From Alg239-R122 sp041746135 (GTDB taxonomy: Bacteria; Pseudomonadota; Alphaproteobacteria; Sphingomonadales; Sphingomonadaceae), in the NCBI GenBank assembly GCA_041746135.1, contig JBGTHQ010000002.1, positions 62,001 through 126,000 on the forward strand: a stretch of DNA of 64,000 nt, read 5' to 3'. A model generated the notes under the pieces. That model searched no databases and had not been told where the DNA came from. It worked only from the letters and a program-made list of their open reading frames with translations. The translations under genes and the position numbers were made by a program. This document shows, piece after piece, positions 7,242 through 16,184 of the stretch (position 1 is the first letter of the stretch; every line of letters begins with the position of its first letter).

Positions 7242-8378
7242 TCAGAAGGGTTTGGAATGACAAGGCCAAGTTGTGCGAACAGAGCTTTTTAAAAGCAGAC
7301 ATACCAATTCCGCCTGCCTGTTTGTATCGGTTTTCAAAAATACTTGTTTGAGATAAGAGCGAGCAGTCTGTATTTTGACACGCAATTCTTTTGCAGCATC
7401 CTGCAATGTACAGCCATTAGCCAGCCGACAAGCCAGTCGCGACTCCACTGGAGACAAGGCGTAAAGTTCGCACACGGGCATAATAAGAAAATCGATATCC
7501 GATTGCGGATCTATAAGGTTGATGACGGCAACCGTGCCTGCATTTTTTATGGTCGGAAAATTGCTGCCAGAAACCGTCGCGATAAGAGGTCGCTTTAGTT
7601 TGCGGTTAATTGTTACTACGGGACTGCAATGATTGCCTTCGAACTGGGGCCGTTTGCCAATGGCAAAAACATGCTCGATTGCAGCCTGTATGCGTAGGGT
7701 TTCTGAAAAATTGGCGCAAGCGAGCCGGTTGTTACTAAGCCAAAGTCCATTGTCGGCAATGATTAATCTTTCCGCCGCATCATTCACAAGGATAATATGG
7801 CCATCGGCATCAACCAAAATAGTTCCAGTTTCGCTGTTATTGATAGCCGCCATAAAGGCTTCCTGGCGAACATGTTCGTTCATTTGAAGATCAAGAATTT
7901 TGAAAAACGCATCGGCCGTAGGCATGAGATGCACCGCCGCGGTATTCGCTCGTATACGATCATGCGACTGAATCCGCCAGAATAAAGCCGTAATTGTAAC
8001 CAGGGTTTTGTGTGCGAAGAATTTGATCGTCAGCAATTCTCGCGAAGTGCCTGTTTGTTCAGGGGCAACCCAGAACAGTTTCGTTTCGATGTTTTCAGCG
8101 GAAAGCGAAGCCTGCGCTGCATCAAACATTTCCTGTTCAATGATGGGATTTTCAAAACAGCTTTTTGGTTCGTTTATAAATCGCGTTTTACGGTCAGGAT
8201 AATGCAGCGCGATCAAGATTGCATCCGCAGCCAGTTCTTTTAGTATTTCCTTGGCAAAATCGCCAAATGGTTCATGTATTTCATCCGCAAAGTCAAACTC
8301 TTCAAACTCCAAAGAAGAATGCACAAGCATTTCTGGAGAAAAAGAATTCGCAATTGATTGAACCATTTCGACAGACAT
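7242..8378 (-). CDS. PAS/LuxR-type HTH transcriptional regulator
   Basis: A 378-residue regulator. ATG 8378 is preferred over 8399, since GGAGAGG precedes it by six or seven bases. Residues of about 175-290 look like a PAS-type sensor (GTILVDADGHIILVNDAAERL). The C-terminal 65 residues are a LuxR/GerE-type helix-turn-helix beginning LSPVESRLACRLANG and ending KTDTNRQAELVCLLLKSS, a sequence style common in sphingomonads. The N-terminal 150 residues match nothing I recognise. It lies upstream of the amyloid-type operon on the same strand, with 177 bases between, and is the obvious candidate regulator, although direct control is not shown. Confidence 0.8.
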   Translation of the reverse strand: MSVEMVQSIANSFSPEMLVHSSLEFEEFDFADEIHEPFGDFAKEILKELAADAILIALHYPDRKTRFINEPKSCFENPIIEQEMFDAAQASLSAENIETKLFWVAPEQTGTSRELLTIKFFAHKTLVTITALFWRIQSHDRIRANTAAVHLMPTADAFFKILDLQMNEHVRQEAFMAAINNSETGTILVDADGHIILVNDAAERLIIADNGLWLSNNRLACANFSETLRIQAAIEHVFAIGKRPQFEGNHCSPVVTINRKLKRPLIATVSGSNFPTIKNAGTVAVINLIDPQSDIDFLIMPVCELYALSPVESRLACRLANGCTLQDAAKELRVKIQTARSYLKQVFLKTDTNRQAELVCLLLKSSVRTTWPCHSKPF

Positions 8379-8399
8379 AAACCCTCTCCACGCATGCAA

Positions 8400-9005
8400 A
8401 GCCCCTCTATTGAGGGTACATTGCTGTTAAATTTACATGCGACCCAGCAAACTAAAACGTTGCTGAATTTTCGAATAGGGAAATTCCGCTGTCGTTTTGC
8501 AGGCTGGCAACCAAATATGCGACTCGATAACCCACTTTATGTTTTTTTTGTTCTCCGGTAAAGCGAAAATACCTCGAAATCCTACTATTTGCAGCTAGTT
8601 CATATAGATTAGCAACATAGATTGCATTTCACATTTTTTCCTTTTCGCATTATTCATTTAATATTCATTGTATGAAATCGTCACCAGGCCAATATATTTT
8701 TCAAGGGCGATATCGTGATTGCGTGCCAGCACGAAGAAGGCGCTGTTAGGGACGATCCTTGGTGGCTATTCGTGAGACTATCAGCCAACGCCTGAATGCG
8801 CTCTGTTTCCGTTTCTGAATACATCCGCCCTCAGGGTAAATTAAAGGATTTGCGCTCTAAAGAGTGATGCAAATTTGCCTATCCTTGCTCACAAACACTT
8901 AAATGAGGTGGTAAAAGGGGCGAGAACGCTCTTGGTGCGCTTGCTAGCTGATGCGGGAAATTCATAAAGTAAGGCTTTTTTGCTTTAGTACCTACTACCT
9001 CATCA
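8400..9005. other. AT-rich intergenic stretch
   Basis: About 600 bases without a supported gene. The only item worth naming is a 47-codon minus-strand frame at 8681-8824, listed separately. The left part presumably carries the promoter of the PAS/LuxR-type regulator. No repeats or transposase remnants were recognised. Confidence 0.45.
8681..8824 (-). CDS. Possible 47-residue small protein
   Basis: An ATG at 8824 with a good GAGGG ribosome binding site opens a frame that begins MYSETETERIQALADSLTNS, a plausible amphipathic, acidic start, and ends at TGA 8681. There is no known domain. The second half (SSCWHAITISPLK) looks less like protein, so this may be the N-terminal stub of a decayed gene. 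Support is weak. Confidence 0.2.
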   Translation of the reverse strand: MYSETETERIQALADSLTNSHQGSSLTAPSSCWHAITISPLKNILAW

Positions 9006-9387
9006 TTAAAGCAATGCCGCAATCATCTTTTGCTGGAACGCGCGCGCATTATTTTGGCCCAAACGCAATTCGTCCTCATGCAAATGCAGTGTGGAACGGC
9101 CACCTGCCATCACCATTCCGGCATCGCAAGAACCGCACAGCGTGGTCAGGTCGTGAACAGCGGTGATGAGCGTCAGTCCTTCACTGACCATGTTTCTTAA
9201 GGCACTTCTCACATCGAATGCAGCCACAAGGATCGAGCCAATTAAACGGTTCGTCCAGTATCATAATCGGAGTAGGTTTGGCGAAGGCAGCCCACACATA
9301 ATTCTTATGCTGATACCGAAATAATTCTATCACTGACTTTGAGAGTAAACGATTTTTATCATAGGTCGTTAACGCAAAAACTCTCAT
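9006..9387 (-). pseudogene. ABC transporter ATPase remnant, frameshifted
   Basis: Two overlapping frames together read like the second half of an ABC ATPase. The first (9387 to about 9230) has a Walker B and D-loop: IMILDEPFNWLDP. The similarity then jumps one base into the second frame (VAAFDVRSALRNMVSEGLT), which continues with the H-loop TAVHDLTTL and ends at 9006. The extra base lies in a run near 9230. Walker A and an intact signature motif are absent, and the words before Walker B are already scrambled. The gene is therefore dead. No permease partner is recognisable nearby. Confidence 0.7.
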
Positions 9388-9402
9388 CCGCAGTATATTA
9401 CA

Positions 9403-9795
9403 TTAATCGTGATGCTCCACCTCGCCGCCGACGATGCTTGCCCAAGGCCATTTGCGGCGCTCATAAACCGAATAAACCGGATCCGGCAGCTCAGCTTCTT
9501 CGAACGCTCCTATCGGGACGGCAACAACATCGGGGAAGCTGTCAATTTGGTATGCGATCGTCGATCCGCAGTTCGGACAAAACTGATAGCTAAGTGTGCT
9601 CCCGCTATCGGCCTTTCGTGTGAACATGCGAAATTTGCCTGAGACGCTGACGCTAGCGGCTGCAAAACGCGCCTGCGCGGAAAACGCGCTTCCGGTCCGG
9701 CGCTGGCACTCGAGGCAGTGGCAAACCGATACGCGCACCGGATCGTCGGCGCATTCGGCCCGCAACCGTCCGCAGCGACAGGTTGCTACGCGCAT
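9403..9795 (-). CDS. GFA family (Mss4-like fold) zinc-binding protein
   Basis: A 130-residue protein of the GFA/DUF636 family, whose name comes from a glutathione-dependent formaldehyde-activating enzyme. The zinc ligands are present: CRC at 6-8, CHCLEC at 25-30 and CPNCG at 73-77, followed by the family's PDVVAVPIGAFEE stretch. Most members have no proven reaction, so only the fold and metal binding are secure. Its start overlaps the end of the DUF2239 gene by ten bases, so the two are probably co-transcribed. Confidence 0.88.
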   Translation of the reverse strand: MRVATCRCGRLRAECADDPVRVSVCHCLECQRRTGSAFSAQARFAAASVSVSGKFRMFTRKADSGSTLSYQFCPNCGSTIAYQIDSFPDVVAVPIGAFEEAELPDPVYSVYERRKWPWASIVGGEVEHHD

Positions 9796-10313
9796 GATAC
9801 TTCGCCTTTCTGGTTCATATCTGTGGAGAGAAGCTTGCGAATATATCCCCCGAAATCGTCAGGCCACCGATCAACAAGCGCATAGAAAATCTCTTCCTGT
9901 GCCGAATAGAGCGCACGCAGCGCATCTTCATAGCCCAGCATGTCACCGCATGCGGCCTGCATGAACCGATAGGCCTTGTCGCGGCGTTCGCGCTGCGTCA
10001 GCCCCTCGGCACGGGCATTGTCGACAAGTCGCCGCAGCGCCGACGACGCGCCACCCGATTGCCGCGACAGCCATTCCCAATGTCGCGGAAGAAGCGTCAC
10101 CTCGCGCGCCTGGACGCCGAGTTTGGGCCGACCCGCACTGCGCGGTGCTATATTCCGGTAATCGAGATCAATGATCGCGCCCGACAGGTCATCGAATACC
10201 AGGACAGTACCATCCTGCTCTGAGAGTCGATCCTTGAGTATCCTCGTCACTGCGTCGCGGTCACCGAAAGCGATCTGCTTTCCGCACAGAAATGCTGTAA
10301 CACTGGACCCCAT
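9786..10313 (-). CDS. DUF2239 family protein
   Basis: A 175-residue cytoplasmic protein matching the DUF2239 family as I remember it: an N-terminal small beta domain (TAFLCGKQIAFGDRDAV), GRPKLGVQAREVTLLPRHW in the middle, and a helical C-terminus (ERRDKAYRFMQAACGDMLGYEDALRALY). The function is unknown. The middle word resembles regions of small DNA-associated or stress proteins. ATG 10313 has AGGAG at seven bases, better than the ATG at 10319. It is the first gene of a two-gene unit with the GFA protein. Confidence 0.85.
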   Translation of the reverse strand: MGSSVTAFLCGKQIAFGDRDAVTRILKDRLSEQDGTVLVFDDLSGAIIDLDYRNIAPRSAGRPKLGVQAREVTLLPRHWEWLSRQSGGASSALRRLVDNARAEGLTQRERRDKAYRFMQAACGDMLGYEDALRALYSAQEEIFYALVDRWPDDFGGYIRKLLSTDMNQKGEVSCA

Positions 10314-10607
10314 GCTCATGCTCCTATGGTTGAAGCAGTCATATTACATCCGGGTAAAATAATGTCAATATTGTCCGGGTAATATTTTGCAGTCTGCTTT
10401 TGCTGTGCGCAATAAGCATAAATCTGGACAAAACCAAACCGAAGATATGGACAAGCTCCGGGTTATTAAAAATCTCTTATGGTAAAATTTCCTATCCGCT
10501 TTCAAAGGATTAAACAGATATAACCGATTGCGAAGATTAATTACCGCTTTCCACACGATACTGGACATTGATTGATTGACTCGGTTTGGCAGGGATCACG
10601 TATTTAA
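10314..10607. other. Intergenic stretch, no feature seen
   Basis: An AT-rich gap between the amidohydrolase and DUF2239 genes, both on the minus strand. It should carry the DUF2239 promoter. I saw no repeat, hairpin or open frame worth reporting. Confidence 0.4.
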
Positions 10608-12095
10608 CTAAAGCTCGCTGCTCACGTCACTGGTTGCAAAGCCCCAGATGAGCTTGGCCCAGTTGCTCCACATATGCGCTTCGTGCATAGTAAAGCTCAG
10701 CAGTTGATCCAGTCCGTTCTGATCATATAGTCTGCCTCCAAGCAATACCGCCCGAATGCGTCTGGTATGGGCGATATCCGCAAGTGGATTCCCGTCAAGG
10801 AGGACAAGATCGGCTGCCTTCCCGACCTTCACCGATCCATATCTCGATTCAAGGTTGGCATAGCGCGCGGCCTCTATCGTCGCCGATCGCAAGACTTCGG
10901 CCGGAGTCATTCCCGCCTGCACAAGATGTTGCAGCTCGTCGTGATAGCGAAAGCCGCCGATTGCAGTATCGGTACCTACGAGGATCTTTACACCGCCCCG
11001 ATGCGCCTCCCCCGTTCGTCGCAGACCAAGATCGAAATATCCTTGCAGCGCTACCTCACCGCGTTTCCCCGGATAACGGGAAGAAGTGGCGGATAGATCG
11101 TCATTAAATGCGAAGCGCGAGAGCGGATCGAGATAGTCCAGCCGGGGGTCGGTTACGAACGCCGGGTCCGCCGCACGAGCGTCTTCCTCGCGTGTCACAT
11201 GCGTCGGGACCAGCCAGACGTCCGTTTCGCGCAATGTTTCGATCGCTTTGGCGCACACGCGCGCGTCTTGCTGACGCAAGCTCTTCTCCATAGCAGAGGT
11301 CGGGTTCAATTTGTCAAGCCTACCTTCTCGCCAGCCGCGCGCGTCTTGCATACAATGGCGGATCAATATGTGGCCATGTTCAAAGCTGCGCTGTCCGGCG
11401 CTGATGGCTTCATCAAGAGAGATCGCTTTCGGCAAATGCCCGACCAGCGGCTTGCCACTTTCCTGCGCCTGATTCGCCAGTGCGAAATACGTTTCCCGCG
11501 ATAGCCGGTCGTAGACCTTGATCGCGTCGATCCCGCGTGCACCATAGATGGCTGCTGTATCGACTGCCGACCTCGCGCTCATTTTCGGATCGTTAAAATA
11601 AAAACTGGCGACATTGACGAAGCGTGGGCTTGCCATCTGGCCTGCCGCTGCCGCCCTGGTCCAGCGGCGCTTGTCGCCAACACATGCAATCAGTGCATCG
11701 CTAGGCGACGGACAGTCCATCATATCGCGGACCCCGGTAACACCATTGGCAACGAATAACGGCAGGTGCAGCTGGGGGGAAAGCTGGAAACTGTGCATAT
11801 GCATATCCCAGAATCCAGGTAGAATATACGCACCTTTACCGTAGAACACTGCCTCGCCGGGTTGCGCTATCAAACTTGAATCAATCTGCGCGATCGTACC
11901 ATCCACAATACGCACGCGTGTCGTATTGCCGACCGTCCCGACTTCAACATCGATGACGCGAACATCGACCAACAGCCGGTCATCAGGCCCTGTGGGCAAC
12001 GGCGCAGAGTGTGTTGGCCAAAATACGGCAGCGAAGAACAGGGCCAACAATGCGACAACGCTAGCGAGGAACCCCAAGACAAACTTACGAACCAT
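10608..12095 (-). CDS. Membrane-anchored amidohydrolase (imidazolonepropionase-like)
   Basis: A 495-residue metal-dependent hydrolase of the amidohydrolase superfamily. An N-terminal hydrophobic segment (residues 5-25) acts as an uncleaved anchor or signal. The small beta domain follows, then the metal motif HMH in LPGFWDMHMHSF, an internal GHLPKAI and FEHGH (two more His ligands), and the Asp ligand in LVGTDTAIGG. The C-terminal ADLVLLDGNPLADI closes the beta domain. Relatives hydrolyse dipeptides (Xaa-Pro or Xaa-Arg) or cyclic amides; the substrate here cannot be read. ATG 12095 follows AGGAGG by nine bases. It stands alone. Confidence 0.85.
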   Translation of the reverse strand: MVRKFVLGFLASVVALLALFFAAVFWPTHSAPLPTGPDDRLLVDVRVIDVEVGTVGNTTRVRIVDGTIAQIDSSLIAQPGEAVFYGKGAYILPGFWDMHMHSFQLSPQLHLPLFVANGVTGVRDMMDCPSPSDALIACVGDKRRWTRAAAAGQMASPRFVNVASFYFNDPKMSARSAVDTAAIYGARGIDAIKVYDRLSRETYFALANQAQESGKPLVGHLPKAISLDEAISAGQRSFEHGHILIRHCMQDARGWREGRLDKLNPTSAMEKSLRQQDARVCAKAIETLRETDVWLVPTHVTREEDARAADPAFVTDPRLDYLDPLSRFAFNDDLSATSSRYPGKRGEVALQGYFDLGLRRTGEAHRGGVKILVGTDTAIGGFRYHDELQHLVQAGMTPAEVLRSATIEAARYANLESRYGSVKVGKAADLVLLDGNPLADIAHTRRIRAVLLGGRLYDQNGLDQLLSFTMHEAHMWSNWAKLIWGFATSDVSSEL

Positions 12096-12338
12096 AGTCA
12101 TCAACCTCCTGTCGCACCAAATTCGAGCCGCGCTTCATAGGTACAGTTTCTTACCGGGACTGTCATATTGGATCGCATTAGCCAACATGTTTGCAAGGAT
12201 TGCCTCGGCAATTTCCTTTGGTACCGTATAAGTACGAGTGGACCAATGCGTTGATATTTGAGAGGATGATTCATTCCGATATTGCATGCGCGCTGTAAGT
12301 TTGCGCATACATAATTTACAATTGAAAGGATAATTTCT

Positions 12339-12584
12339 ATGCTGAAAGATGGCCCGCCACTTGGAAATGCCGAACTGGTGCAACTTCGCACGCGTATGAT
12401 TGCGATGGAAAATACGGTCATCGCGATGTTGGCAAGCCACTCGGAGGATGCCCGCGCGAACGTGTTGAATCTATCCGAAATTATTCTCCCCGATGCCGAT
12501 GCAACCCAGCACCAACTGACAATCGACGCGTCAAACCTAATGAAACATTACGTAGAGCGCGCCGCCAAGATCGGTCAGTCTTAA
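12339..12584 (+). CDS. Small conserved-looking protein, intact paralogue of the relic at 360
   Basis: An 81-residue cytoplasmic protein of unknown function, likely helical, with GNAELVQLRTRMIAMENTVI at 9-28 and a C-terminal NLMKHYVERAA. AAAGGA lies eight bases before the ATG, a good site. The same words, broken by a frameshift and a stop, occur at 360-657. The fact that a second copy exists argues that this is a real family. Both copies sit next to copper genes: the relic 124 bases after the copper ATPase, this one just beyond the 3' end of the cus operon on the other strand. Confidence 0.65.
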   Translation: MLKDGPPLGNAELVQLRTRMIAMENTVIAMLASHSEDARANVLNLSEIILPDADATQHQLTIDASNLMKHYVERAAKIGQS

Positions 12585-12666
12585 CATCAGATTGACTTCC
12601 GCCCTTCGCAGACAGTATTTATCTTCATGTTAGCAAGCCTTTCCGCTTTCGATAGCAGAGTTGCCC

Positions 12667-13032
12667 TCATTTCTTTCGGATAGCTTTCACCTCTCCCCCG
12701 CTCTTGGCAATCTCAACGTCGAACGTGATATCATCCCCGGGCTCTATGTCAGCCAGTAAAGCTGCATCCGCATCAAAGGTCATGGTCATGGCAGGCCACC
12801 CGGCTTCGGGAATCGGGGCATGGGCTATGGTCACTTTACCCGCGGCTTGATCGATCTGGGTGACGCTGCCGTCGCTCGTCGCCATAACAGGATGTTGAGC
12901 GCTTGCCACTTTGGCTTGCGAACGCGCGCTGTCGGTATTTTGATTGCGATCTCGCAGTTCTTCTGCGTTATTTCCGCAGGCCGATAGTGCGGCCAGCGCG
13001 ATCGCGCTCGTCAGTCTTGGCAAAATATTCAT
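12667..13032 (-). CDS. cusF: CusF-like periplasmic copper/silver-binding lipoprotein
   Basis: A 121-residue protein with a lipobox (LSAC, Cys19) and a C-terminal CusF fold. The metal site residues of CusF, one Trp and two Met, appear as GWPAMTMTF; the upstream His/Met may come from the APIPEAG strand or AQHPVM. CusF carries Cu(I) or Ag(I) to the CusB/CusA pump in the periplasm. The gene is the last of the operon and overlaps cusA by four bases (ATGA). The lipobox is unusual compared with soluble CusF of E. coli. Confidence 0.85.
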   Translation of the reverse strand: MNILPRLTSAIALAALSACGNNAEELRDRNQNTDSARSQAKVASAQHPVMATSDGSVTQIDQAAGKVTIAHAPIPEAGWPAMTMTFDADAALLADIEPGDDITFDVEIAKSGGEVKAIRKK

Positions 13033-16000
13033 ATCGTTTCTCCTTCAAATTGGTTGTTGTCTTTCTTACGCAGTTCCCGTTGTCGAAGCAGCAGATAGGC
13101 CGCTGGTACAACGAACATGGACAGAAGCGGAGCTGTAATCATCCCGCCCACCATCGGCGCCGCGATACGCCGCATGACTTCAGACCCGATGCCGGAACCG
13201 ATCAATATCGGGAACAGACCCGCGAGAATGACCGCCACGGTCATGGCTTTGGGTCGGACCCGCAACAGCGCGCCTTCACGCACGGCTTGCATAATGTCGC
13301 CCGCAGTCGGTGCGTTCCCTTTTTCTTGCAAAGCCTGCTTCAGATAGATCAGCATGATGACACCGAATTCTGCCGAAACTCCCGCCAAGGCGGTAAAGCC
13401 GACGGCGGTCGCGATCGACTGGTTCACGCCCATAAAATAGAGCAGCCACAAACCACCTGTCAGGGCGAATGGCAATGTGGCCATAATGATGAGCGCTTCG
13501 TCAAACCGGCGAAATGTGAGATAGAGGAGCAGGAATATGATCGCCAACGTTGCGGGAACGACGATCAAGAGCCGATCCTGCGCACGTTGCAGATATTCGA
13601 ACTGCCCTGTAAAGGACACGCTGACGCCAGCTGGCAGGTCGACCTGTTCATCAATGGCGGTCTGCAAATCATCCACGACCGACACCAGATCACGGCCGCG
13701 AGAATCGATATATATCCATGTCGACGGACGACCGTTTTCAGACCGCAACATGGGCGGTCCGGCGCTGATGCCGATATCGGCTAGATCGCCTAGAGTAACC
13801 TGCTGCCCCGCCGGGGTCAGAACCGGAAGCGTGCGAAGATCGCTCAAGCTATCCCTTATTTCTCGGGGGTAACGCACGTTGATCGGATAGCGCGCCAGTC
13901 CCTCCACCGTTTCGCCGATATTGCGGCCCCCAATGGCACTCGCGACGATCGACTGGACATCGGAAATATTCATGCCGTACCGCGCCGCCGCGAGGCGGTC
14001 GATGTCGACATCGATATACCGACCGCCGGTCAGACGCTCGGCCAGCGCCGACGACACGCCCGGCACTTGCTTGGCCACCGCCTCCAGTTTCTGCGCCGTT
14101 GCATCAATGCTATCCAGGTCATTGCCCGACACCTTGATTCCAATCGGGCTTTTGATGCCAGTGGCCAGCATTTCTATCCGGTTGCGGATCGGCGGTATCC
14201 AGAAATTGGTAATCCCCGGAACCTGCACAGCCCTATCGAGTTCCTTCACCAGCTTGTCAGGCGTCATCCCGGCGCGCCATTCGCTGCGCGGCTTGAACTG
14301 GATGGTGGTTTCGAACATCGTCAGCGGCGCAGGATCGGTCGCGGTATCGGCCCGGCCTGCTTTGCCGAACACGGTTTCAACCTCGGGTACGGTTTTGATC
14401 ATGCGGTTGGTTTGTTGCAATAGTTCCGAAGCCTTGGCGGGAGACAGTCCGGGCAATGTATTGGGCATATAAAGCAAGTCGCCCTCGTCCATTTGCGGCA
14501 TGAATTCTCCGCCCAATTGGCTGACCGGCCAGGCGCTGGTCGCAAACACCAGCAACGCGATCACCAGAACTTTTTTCGGATATTTGAGCGACCAGTCCAA
14601 GGCGGGCTGGTAAATGCGGGTCAGAAAGCGGTTAACCGGATTGGCCTCTTCCGACGGTATTTTGCCGCGAATGAAATATCCCATCAAAACGGGGATCAAG
14701 GTCACCGATAATATCGCCGCCCCGGCCATCGCATAGGTTTTGGTAAAGGCAAGCGGAGCGAACAAGCGACCCTCCTGTCCTTCCAGCGTGAAAATCGGCA
14801 GGAACGAGAATGTGATGATCAGCAGGCTCAGGAATAACGCGGGCCCGACCTCGACGGACGAATCCACGATCAGTCGCCAATGTTCCTGCAGTGGTATCTT
14901 GTCGGCGTCGTGATCGCTTCGCCATCGCTCCAGATGCTTGTGCGCATTTTCGATCATAACGACCGCGGCGTCCACCATGGCGCCAATGGCAATGGCGATC
15001 CCGCCCAGCGACATGATGTTCGCGTTAATCCCCTGAAACCGCATGACCAGAAAAGCGAACAATATGCCGAGCGGTAATGTCAGCACCGCCACCAACGCTG
15101 ATCTTATATGCCACAGGAAAAGCGCGCAGACGATGGCAACGACGATAAATTCTTCGATCAGTTTTTCTGTCAGGTTGTCGACCGCGCCGTCAATCAGTTC
15201 GGAGCGGTCATAGACCGTGACGATTTCCACACCGGGCGGAAGGCTGGCCTTGAGCTCTGCCAGCCGGGTTTTGACCGCCGCTATCGTTTCGCGGGCATTT
15301 TTGCCCGAGCGCAGAATGATGACCCCGCCCGCAACCTCGCCCTCCCCATTCAGTTCGGCTATACCGCGGCGTATTTCCGGGCCAAGCTGCACACGGGCAA
15401 TATCGCCCAGCACCACGGGGATACCGCCCGCTTCGGTTTTGAGCGGAATAGACCGAAAATCGGACAGGTTTTGCAAATAGCCGCTCGCGCGAACGATATA
15501 TTCGCGTTCAGCCAGTTCGACGATCGACCCGCCGACTTCGGTATTGGCGGACTGAATCGCTTTAATGGCCGTGTCCTGATCGATCCCAAACGACACCATT
15601 CGGTCAGGATCAAGCACGATCTGATACTGTTTGACCATGCCGCCGATCGAGGCGACTTCGGCCACCCCCGGTACGGTTTGTAGCTCGTACCGCAAAAACC
15701 AGTCCTGAATACTGCGCAGATCGGATAAATCGTTCTGCCCCGTTCTATCGACCAGCGCATATTCATAGATCCAGCCCACCCCGGTCGCATCGGGTCCAAG
15801 TTCGGGCATTACGCCTTCGGGCAGATCCCCTTGAACGGAACTCAGATATTCGAGCACGCGCGAACGCGCCCAGTAGAGATCGGTGCCATCCTCGAACAAT
15901 ATATAGACATAGCTATCGCCGTTGAAAGAGTAGCCGCGCACGGCCCGGGCTCCGGGAACCGACAGCATGGTGGTCGCCAGCGGGTAGGTGACCTGATTCT

Positions 16001-16184
16001 CGACAATTTGCGGTGCCTGTCCAGGATAGGGTGTGCGGATGATCACCTGCACGTCGGACAGGTCGGGTAAGGCATCGACCGGTGTGGTGCGCACGGCCCA
16101 TATGCCTGCCGCAAGCAAAGCGGCCATGATGAGCAGCACCAGTGCCCGCGCCTGAACGCTGGCGCGAATGACCTTACCGATCAT
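13029..16184 (-). CDS. cusA: CusA-type heavy-metal efflux RND permease
   Basis: A 1051-residue inner-membrane proton antiporter of the HME-RND family, normal length. The TM4 text GAMVDAAVVMIENAHKHLE is of the CusA (monovalent Cu/Ag) type rather than CzcA. The periplasmic methionines that bind and pass Cu(I) in CusA have counterparts: GGEFMPQMDEGDLLYMP, PLTMFETTIQF and NRIEMLATGIKSPIGIKVSG. It would export Cu(I)/Ag(I) from the periplasm and inner membrane through CusB and CusC. Both ends overlap neighbours by the four bases ATGA, so expression is coupled. Confidence 0.93.
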   Translation of the reverse strand: MIGKVIRASVQARALVLLIMAALLAAGIWAVRTTPVDALPDLSDVQVIIRTPYPGQAPQIVENQVTYPLATTMLSVPGARAVRGYSFNGDSYVYILFEDGTDLYWARSRVLEYLSSVQGDLPEGVMPELGPDATGVGWIYEYALVDRTGQNDLSDLRSIQDWFLRYELQTVPGVAEVASIGGMVKQYQIVLDPDRMVSFGIDQDTAIKAIQSANTEVGGSIVELAEREYIVRASGYLQNLSDFRSIPLKTEAGGIPVVLGDIARVQLGPEIRRGIAELNGEGEVAGGVIILRSGKNARETIAAVKTRLAELKASLPPGVEIVTVYDRSELIDGAVDNLTEKLIEEFIVVAIVCALFLWHIRSALVAVLTLPLGILFAFLVMRFQGINANIMSLGGIAIAIGAMVDAAVVMIENAHKHLERWRSDHDADKIPLQEHWRLIVDSSVEVGPALFLSLLIITFSFLPIFTLEGQEGRLFAPLAFTKTYAMAGAAILSVTLIPVLMGYFIRGKIPSEEANPVNRFLTRIYQPALDWSLKYPKKVLVIALLVFATSAWPVSQLGGEFMPQMDEGDLLYMPNTLPGLSPAKASELLQQTNRMIKTVPEVETVFGKAGRADTATDPAPLTMFETTIQFKPRSEWRAGMTPDKLVKELDRAVQVPGITNFWIPPIRNRIEMLATGIKSPIGIKVSGNDLDSIDATAQKLEAVAKQVPGVSSALAERLTGGRYIDVDIDRLAAARYGMNISDVQSIVASAIGGRNIGETVEGLARYPINVRYPREIRDSLSDLRTLPVLTPAGQQVTLGDLADIGISAGPPMLRSENGRPSTWIYIDSRGRDLVSVVDDLQTAIDEQVDLPAGVSVSFTGQFEYLQRAQDRLLIVVPATLAIIFLLLYLTFRRFDEALIIMATLPFALTGGLWLLYFMGVNQSIATAVGFTALAGVSAEFGVIMLIYLKQALQEKGNAPTAGDIMQAVREGALLRVRPKAMTVAVILAGLFPILIGSGIGSEVMRRIAAPMVGGMITAPLLSMFVVPAAYLLLRQRELRKKDNNQFEGETI

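Noticed and set aside
13029..16184. Many plus-strand open frames opposite cusA
   Set aside because: All are shadows of the minus-strand cus genes; none has a start signal or protein-like composition.
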